Assembly: GCA_943367755.1 (NCBI GenBank)
Contig: CALRKB020000016.1
Location: 1-64,000 of the forward strand
Direction of reading: 5' to 3'
DNA length: 64,000 nucleotides
Source of the DNA: PCC-6802 sp943367755
Lineage (GTDB): Bacteria; Cyanobacteriota; Cyanobacteriia; Pseudanabaenales; Pseudanabaenaceae
Part shown: positions 59,337-64,000 of the stretch, one piece after another
How positions within the stretch are numbered: the stretch's first letter is position 1
Layout of the letters: each line of letters begins with the position of its first letter
Position numbers and translations under genes: made by a program
Notes under the pieces: model-generated
What the model was told of the DNA's origin: nothing
The model's input: only the letters and a program-made list of their open reading frames with translations
Database searches by the model: none

Positions 59337-60659
59337 CTAGATATCCCGATGGCTAAAAGGCTTAGCGTTTTCCCCAGCATAGGTGGCAACAATATGACCG
59401 TTACCAATTAACTGATATTTGTAGGTGACTAGCCCTTCCAAACCCACTGGCCCGCGCGGCGGCATTTTTTGCGTACTGATCCCAACTTCTGCCCCAAAGC
59501 CATAGCGAAAACCATCGGCAAAGCGGGTAGAACAATTGTGGTAGACCCCAGCGGCATCAACATCACTCATAAAAGTTTGGGCGGCGATCGCATCCTCAGT
59601 GATGATCGCTTCTGTGTGTCGCGAACCGTAGGTATTGATATGCGCGATCGCATCTTCCAGCGTATCTACGACGCGCACCGATAGGATCAAATCGCAGTAC
59701 TCCGTAGGCCAATCTTCCTCTGTTGCAGGTAATAATTGTATATCTGGTAGTAGATCGAGAGTGCGATCGCAGGCTCTGATTTCTACGCCTTGAGTTTGGA
59801 GGGCTTCGACTACACTTGGGAGGAATGCTGGCGCAATATCTTGATGCACCAAAAGGGTTTCAATCGCGTTACAGGCAGAAGGGTACTGCACTTTAGAGTC
59901 AATGGCGATCGCCACAGCCTGTTCGATATTGGCGTCGCGATCGACATAGACATGACAAATGCCGTCAGCATGACCTAGAACTGGAATGCGTGTATTGTTC
60001 TGGATATAACGCACTAACTGATTGGAACCCCTGGGAATAATCAGGTCGATTTCTCTTTCCATCTGCAAAATAGAGTTAATCTCATCCCTTGTGGTCAATA
60101 ACTGTATTACATCTGGTGAGATAGTTCCTGTTTTGGCTAAGGCTCTGTGCATCACCCCAACGATCGCTTCGGAGGAACGGGTGGCCTCGCTGCCGCCTTT
60201 GAGAATCAGACCGTTGCCAGTTTTAATTGCCAAGGATGAAATCTGTGTTACCGCATCGGGGCGTGCCTCGAAGATAATACCCACAACACCCAGGGGGCAG
60301 CTTAGGCGCTCCAGGATTAGTCCTCGATCTAGCTCGCGATGAATCTGTCGCACACCGACCGGATCGCTAAGTTTGGCAACATCTCTCACGCCTGCTACCA
60401 TGCCAGCTAGTTTGCTGCGATCAAGCTTGAGTCTGCCAATTAGGGGTTTAGCTAAATGCGCTATCTCCGCCGCTTCTACATCCTTATGATTCGCTACTAG
60501 AATTTCATCGGCATAGGTTTCTAGCGCCGTGGCGATCGCTTCTAAGGCAGCATTTTTAGTTTTAGCATCCAATTTAGCGAGCGATCTGGCCGCATTCCGT
60601 GTAGCTTGGACTGATTCCAGTAGCGATCTTGTTTGTAAAGCTTGCGTGAGCGTGACCAT
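59337..60659 (-). CDS. proA: Gamma-glutamyl phosphate reductase
   Basis: A 440-residue NADPH-dependent enzyme of proline synthesis, reducing gamma-glutamyl phosphate to the semialdehyde. It is of the aldehyde dehydrogenase fold: EARPDAVTQISSLAIKTGNG, LKGGSEATRSS, IPRGSNQLVRYI, the catalytic Cys in YPSACNAIETLL and NCSTRFADGFRYGFGAEVGIS. The start GTG/ATG region agrees with the family N-terminus. It is alone; proB and proC are not in the window. Confidence 0.96.
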   Translation of the reverse strand: MVTLTQALQTRSLLESVQATRNAARSLAKLDAKTKNAALEAIATALETYADEILVANHKDVEAAEIAHLAKPLIGRLKLDRSKLAGMVAGVRDVAKLSDPVGVRQIHRELDRGLILERLSCPLGVVGIIFEARPDAVTQISSLAIKTGNGLILKGGSEATRSSEAIVGVMHRALAKTGTISPDVIQLLTTRDEINSILQMEREIDLIIPRGSNQLVRYIQNNTRIPVLGHADGICHVYVDRDANIEQAVAIAIDSKVQYPSACNAIETLLVHQDIAPAFLPSVVEALQTQGVEIRACDRTLDLLPDIQLLPATEEDWPTEYCDLILSVRVVDTLEDAIAHINTYGSRHTEAIITEDAIAAQTFMSDVDAAGVYHNCSTRFADGFRYGFGAEVGISTQKMPPRGPVGLEGLVTYKYQLIGNGHIVATYAGENAKPFSHRDI

Positions 60660-60710
60660 AATTAACTAATGACTAACAGCATTACACTTAGTTTAACCCC
60701 TCACAACCCC

Positions 60711-61502
60711 TCACGGGCTAGTTGATATACCAAGAAACCGATTGATGGATTCTGTAACTTTGTAATGATTGGATGCGGGATTTGGAATTTCTAGAGCAAT
60801 TTCTTCTCCCGATTTCAGAATCAGTTTTGTATTGTAGGTCTTATCTCCATCGCTATCAGTTCCTGCGATCGCTTTGGCTTCTTTAATGTGATGTAACATC
60901 CACTCCTTAGACTCTGATTCGATCAGACTTTGCTCCGTTAGGTACATTTTGCCTGTACTTTTATTGAAGATACATGAAGTTTGAAATTTCCATCTCAAAG
61001 AGCCCAGAATAATACCGCCACCCACGAGCATAAAAATGCCCCCAAATGGATAAGCAAACCAGCGATCGTCTTGCTGAATGAGCAGAGATTCCTGTGCTGG
61101 GTTGCCAATAAAACTGTTAATCTTGTCAACATTCTCGCGATATTTTGTGCCAATACCCGAACTGTAAACATCGGTTAAAGGAATTTTACCGCTCTTAGTG
61201 ATAAGAACTACTCGATAAGTATCGCCGTCGCTATCCTCATTTACCTGAACTTCAGCACCCTGTAGCTGTCCAGCCTCAATTGGTACGATCTTTTGCCGCA
61301 GTATATTAGCAGAGGTGAGTTTACAGGCAATCTGGGTTGCTGCAACGCGATCACATTTGAGAGCCGAGAGATTACCAATGAAAAGAATGACGGCTAATCC
61401 TGCGAGAAAGAAGGGGGCACCGAACAGCACACCAAATAATCCAGTAAAACGTCCTTTACCCTGGAGCTTTAGTATTGTGGAGGTCTGCTCAACAATCCGC
61501 AC
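60711..61502 (-). CDS. Hypothetical membrane protein
   Basis: A 263-residue protein with two hydrophobic segments (about 22-44 and 147-167) that enclose a soluble middle region with repeated beta-like stretches (GAEVQVNEDSDGDTYRVVLI) and a similar C-terminal half (IAGTDSDGDKTYNTKLILKSG), suggesting an internal duplication of a small beta-domain with an SDGD turn. I do not recognise a family. The start is a GTG at 61502. It is followed by proA 51 bp downstream on the same strand, so weak cotranscription is possible. Confidence 0.7.
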   Translation of the reverse strand: MRIVEQTSTILKLQGKGRFTGLFGVLFGAPFFLAGLAVILFIGNLSALKCDRVAATQIACKLTSANILRQKIVPIEAGQLQGAEVQVNEDSDGDTYRVVLITKSGKIPLTDVYSSGIGTKYRENVDKINSFIGNPAQESLLIQQDDRWFAYPFGGIFMLVGGGIILGSLRWKFQTSCIFNKSTGKMYLTEQSLIESESKEWMLHHIKEAKAIAGTDSDGDKTYNTKLILKSGEEIALEIPNPASNHYKVTESINRFLGISTSP

Positions 61503-61679
61503 GATTTATTCCCTCGAATGACAAAAATACAGCTAATCTCTGATCGGTAGTAGTATACCTAAGAATGTTACACCTCTAGCACTGTAATGGTTTTCGAGAA
61601 CCGATCACTTCAGGCTAATTGCAAAACTCTATGTGGTTTCAGCTATCCTAGAAACTAATTCCATTGATTAAATCATGCT

Positions 61680-62267
61680 ATGGTTGCCACACCCGATCGC
61701 ATCTTGATGAACGCCGAGGAATACCTTGCTTGGGAACCGACCCAGGAAGGTCGCCATGAGTATTGGGATGGCGAAGTAGTTGCCATGAGTGGTGGCACTC
61801 GCAACCACAATCGAGTTTCAGGAAATTTCTTCAGGTTGTTGGATGATGCCCTTGCCGATCGCCCTTGTGATGTTTACATTGTTGATGTCAAAGTTCAAAT
61901 AGAACCAGGGTGGAAGTATTTTTATCCCGATGTGGTAGTCACTTGCGATGAACGAGATCGCGATACACAGATAGTGCAATTCCCGTGCTTGCTTGTGGAA
62001 GTTCTATCACCTTCTACTGAAGGGATTGATCGAGGCATCAAGTTTGCTAAATATCGCAGATCGTCTACATTGCAAGAATATATCCTGGTGCAAGTCGAAC
62101 AACCAAGCGTGGAAGTGTTCCGACGTAACGAGCGCGGCCAGTGGGTACTGTCAGAGTATGCCTTAGGCGATCGCCTTTACCTAGAATCTGTAGGCGTAGA
62201 ATTAGCGATCGCCGACCTGTACCGTCAAGTACAGTTTGAGAGCAATAATCTAGAATTCAGCGGATGA
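61680..62267 (+). CDS. Uma2 (DUF820) family PD-(D/E)xK nuclease-like protein
   Basis: A 195-residue Uma2 protein, a restriction-endonuclease-like fold very abundant in cyanobacteria. Signatures are EYLAWEPTQEGRHEYWDGEV, VSGNFFRLLDDAL, YIVDVKVQIEPGWKYFYPDVVV (acidic core), CLLVEVLSPSTEGIDRGIKF and LQEYILVQVEQP. The role of the family is unknown; the nuclease fold suggests DNA targeting, and numbers vary strongly between strains, as in mobile genes. It ends 7 bp from the convergent amidotransferase gene. Confidence 0.92.
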   Translation: MVATPDRILMNAEEYLAWEPTQEGRHEYWDGEVVAMSGGTRNHNRVSGNFFRLLDDALADRPCDVYIVDVKVQIEPGWKYFYPDVVVTCDERDRDTQIVQFPCLLVEVLSPSTEGIDRGIKFAKYRRSSTLQEYILVQVEQPSVEVFRRNERGQWVLSEYALGDRLYLESVGVELAIADLYRQVQFESNNLEFSG

Positions 62268-62274
62268 AGTAGGG

Positions 62275-63024
62275 CTAGAATTTTGACGATTTATCCACAA
62301 CTCTTTCGATAAATTTTGATAGAAGTCGGTGAGATTCTGGTGTTTCCTCTACACTATCGAGAACGCATTGCAGGTGATCGTCGTTATTGGTGTATTGCTG
62401 TTTGTAAATTGTCAAACGATCCACCAAAGTGGCGCGATCGACTTCGGGATGAAATTGAAATGCCCAAAACGGTTTATCTGTAACGCGGAAAGCGTGGCAG
62501 CAGGCAGATGTATAGGCAAGGGGTTGACAACCCACTGGAGCTTGAAGGGCGCGTTCGCGATGTACGGCAACCGCAAGGAAGCGATCGGGCGTGTCGAAAA
62601 AGAGTGGATCGCTTTGGGCTGATTCTGTGAGTTGGATGGGAATTGTTCCCATTTCAAAATCGCATTCGTCGCGGATAATTTTGCCACCGAGGGCTACGGT
62701 TGCCAGTTGAAAGCCAAAGCAAGAAGCAAAGACAGGAATGCTTGACTCAACACAATACAAAAGGAGTTGCTGGCTAGGGGCAAGGAAACTATATGTCTGC
62801 GGTTCTAAGACACTGGCTTCGCTGGCACCTCCGACTAAGAGAGCATCATAGTTTGAGGCACTGTGGGCAGGAAAGTCTGGGGTATCGAAGACATTCAGTA
62901 CATCAATTTGGGATGTTTCCAACCCTGTATGATAGGCAAAACTGGCGATTTCTTCGCAACGCACGCGCTGTTCATTGCGAATTTGCAGGAGTAAGATACG
63001 GAGATTAGATCTGGAATTGGGCAC
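62275..63024 (-). CDS. Class I glutamine amidotransferase-like protein
   Basis: A 249-residue single-domain amidotransferase. The catalytic Cys lies in FASCFGFQLATVALGG and the His-Glu pair in FQFHPEVDRATL. It has no fused synthetase domain and resembles stand-alone GMP-synthase-like or gamma-glutamyl-type amidotransferases; the substrate is unknown. It is transcribed alone between Uma2 and the SulP gene. Confidence 0.87.
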   Translation of the reverse strand: MPNSRSNLRILLLQIRNEQRVRCEEIASFAYHTGLETSQIDVLNVFDTPDFPAHSASNYDALLVGGASEASVLEPQTYSFLAPSQQLLLYCVESSIPVFASCFGFQLATVALGGKIIRDECDFEMGTIPIQLTESAQSDPLFFDTPDRFLAVAVHRERALQAPVGCQPLAYTSACCHAFRVTDKPFWAFQFHPEVDRATLVDRLTIYKQQYTNNDDHLQCVLDSVEETPESHRLLSKFIERVVDKSSKF

Positions 63025-63257
63025 GGCATTAACAACTTACTAACAACGATCTACTTAATCTTCTCAAACAACTGCTTAGATTTGTAGATTGAATGACATT
63101 TTGGAGTACAGGGAATGTCCCGTCCGGATCTACTGTCTAAGGCTGCGGTGGGTTCGTCAGCAAGGCGCACTTTATTCCTTTGCTCAAGATATTTACGTGT
63201 ATGACTGGGGACTTGCTTGGACAAAGTTGTCGTTGGGTTGCTGAACGATCGGATTTT

Positions 63258-64000
63258 TCAGTTGCTTTCTGAATGGAACACCGCTAACGCCTCTTCTAAG
63301 TGGTAGAAAAAACGATCGGCACCAATTAAATCCGTTAGTCCATCGCGATCGAATTGTCTTTTTACCTCTGGCGAGAGGCCAGAAATGACAAAAGTTACGT
63401 TCTGCATGGATAATTCCTTAACCACATCTCGTAATGTTTGGGATGCGGAGTAGTCGATTTCAGTAATCGCTCTTGCTTCCAAGATAAACCACCGCACTGG
63501 CGGATCGGCACTTTTCACCAAGCTTTGAACCTCTTCGGAAAAGAAGGTAGCATTCGCATAAAACAAGTCTCTACTAAATCGATAAATAATTAGATCTGGT
63601 GCTGATATACTACCCATCCGCACGGGAATTGGCTGCCAAAATTTATTTTCATTGGGAAGAATGATGGCAGAATGGGGTCGGTAACTATGGCGCACATGCA
63701 CGATTAGCGACAAAATAATTGCCAAGACGATTCCCTCTTTAACGCCGACAAAAACGACTGTAGCCGCAGTGATGACTGCTAGATAAAATTCTTCCCGATG
63801 GGTTTTAAAGATTGCCTGCATTCCTTTAACGTCGATCAACCTCAAACCGATCGAGAATACAATTGCCGCTAAAACTGCATTGGGTAGGTAGCCGATTGGC
63901 TGAGTTAGGAAGAGGATAACGATTAATACGACGGCTACTGTAGACAGTTGAGCAACCTGGCTGCGCCCTCCCGCCGTGTCCACAATTTCAGTTTTGGTTG
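63258..64000 (-). CDS. SulP family anion transporter, C-terminal part (cut by window end)
   Basis: The 3' part of a SulP permease (about 247 codons); the frame continues past the end of the window, so the start is missing. The visible part has the last membrane helices (about 17-100) starting TEIVDTAGGRSQVAQL, then a cytosolic STAS domain (about 125-235; LFYANATFFSEEVQSL, ITEIDYSASQTLRDVV). SulP proteins in cyanobacteria carry bicarbonate (BicA) or sulfate; the substrate cannot be told from this part. The STAS domain lacks the SSG loop of antagonists, as usual for SulP. Confidence 0.93.
   Translation of the reverse strand, partial: TKTEIVDTAGGRSQVAQLSTVAVVLIVILFLTQPIGYLPNAVLAAIVFSIGLRLIDVKGMQAIFKTHREEFYLAVITAATVVFVGVKEGIVLAIILSLIVHVRHSYRPHSAIILPNENKFWQPIPVRMGSISAPDLIIYRFSRDLFYANATFFSEEVQSLVKSADPPVRWFILEARAITEIDYSASQTLRDVVKELSMQNVTFVISGLSPEVKRQFDRDGLTDLIGADRFFYHLEEALAVFHSESN

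Noticed and set aside
63061..63240. Short frames in the spacer before the SulP gene end
   Set aside because: 29 to 40 codons, no start signal and no recognisable protein.
1..64000. CRISPR array, prophage, integron, complete insertion sequence or riboswitch
   Set aside because: No regularly spaced repeats, phage structural genes, complete transposase or known riboswitch core were seen on reading both strands; weak riboswitches could be missed without covariance searches.

Overview
The window is chromosomal DNA of a cyanobacterium. The evidence is the many copies of the HIP1 octamer GCGATCGC, the cyanobacterial long hibernation factor LrtA, the orange carotenoid protein (OCP) with a CrtW ketolase, Ycf46, Ccs1, a PsbP-type lipoprotein, DUF1816, an XisH/XisI pair and a ResB-type cytochrome c factor. 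The genus cannot be fixed from the sequence alone; a filamentous Pseudanabaena/Leptolyngbya-like organism is only a guess. No prophage, CRISPR array or complete insertion sequence was seen. Most genes are housekeeping, interspersed with small accessory modules and eroded remnants.

Layout. 0.2-1.1 kb: a small membrane protein followed by a repeat-rich spacer. 1.1-3.5 kb: pgi and lrtA, divergent, sharing a 225-bp spacer with operator-like repeats. 3.5-7.6 kb: a signalling operon of histidine kinase, lone receiver and REC-PAS-GGDEF-EAL protein. 8.2-10.4 kb: a GH5 glycosidase and a possible NurA-type nuclease. 10.7-16.2 kb: an alpha/beta hydrolase, a small MscS channel, the photoprotection pair crtW-ocp and an aldo/keto reductase. 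16.4-25.5 kb: ccs1, an S9 peptidase, pheA, DUF29, tRNA-Ser(UGA), xth, an adenine methylase, a GAF histidine kinase and rlmN. 25.6-34.4 kb: a SWIM protein, a lone antitoxin-like protein, a membrane-TPR protein of unknown role, a solute-binding lipoprotein with S-formylglutathione hydrolase, and cellulose synthase. 34.5-45 kb: rnz, cca-ycf46, the toxin-antitoxin modules mntA-hepT and vapBC, ilvC and a TPR protein. 45-51 kb: a PsbP-like lipoprotein, a REC-PP2C regulator, a galT remnant, a membrane protein with two anchored solute-binding proteins, and xisHI. 51-64 kb: asnS, pgl, DUF1816, rlmB-mrnC, a STAS antagonist, gatA, a beta-helix secreted protein, proA, Uma2, a class I amidotransferase and a truncated SulP transporter.

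How genes fit together. CrtW makes the ketocarotenoid that OCP carries for phycobilisome quenching. The REC-PP2C regulator and the STAS protein are the two halves of a partner switch. The kinase/receiver/GGDEF-EAL operon should link a membrane signal to c-di-GMP, and cellulose synthase is a plausible c-di-GMP output elsewhere in the window. The adenine methylase matters because every HIP1 site contains GATC.

The most interesting leads are: an ATT start codon for the STAS gene behind a perfect Shine-Dalgarno; a VapC with Asp-to-Asn at a catalytic position; a long inverted repeat and a tandem 11-bp repeat in front of lrtA; a terminator facing away from ocp that suggests a small RNA; two receptors of different families sharing one N-terminal anchor module; the membrane-TPR protein at 27.9-29.4 kb; an unannotated 40-residue CxC protein at 34.5 kb; and gene remnants (galT 3' end, possible transposase).
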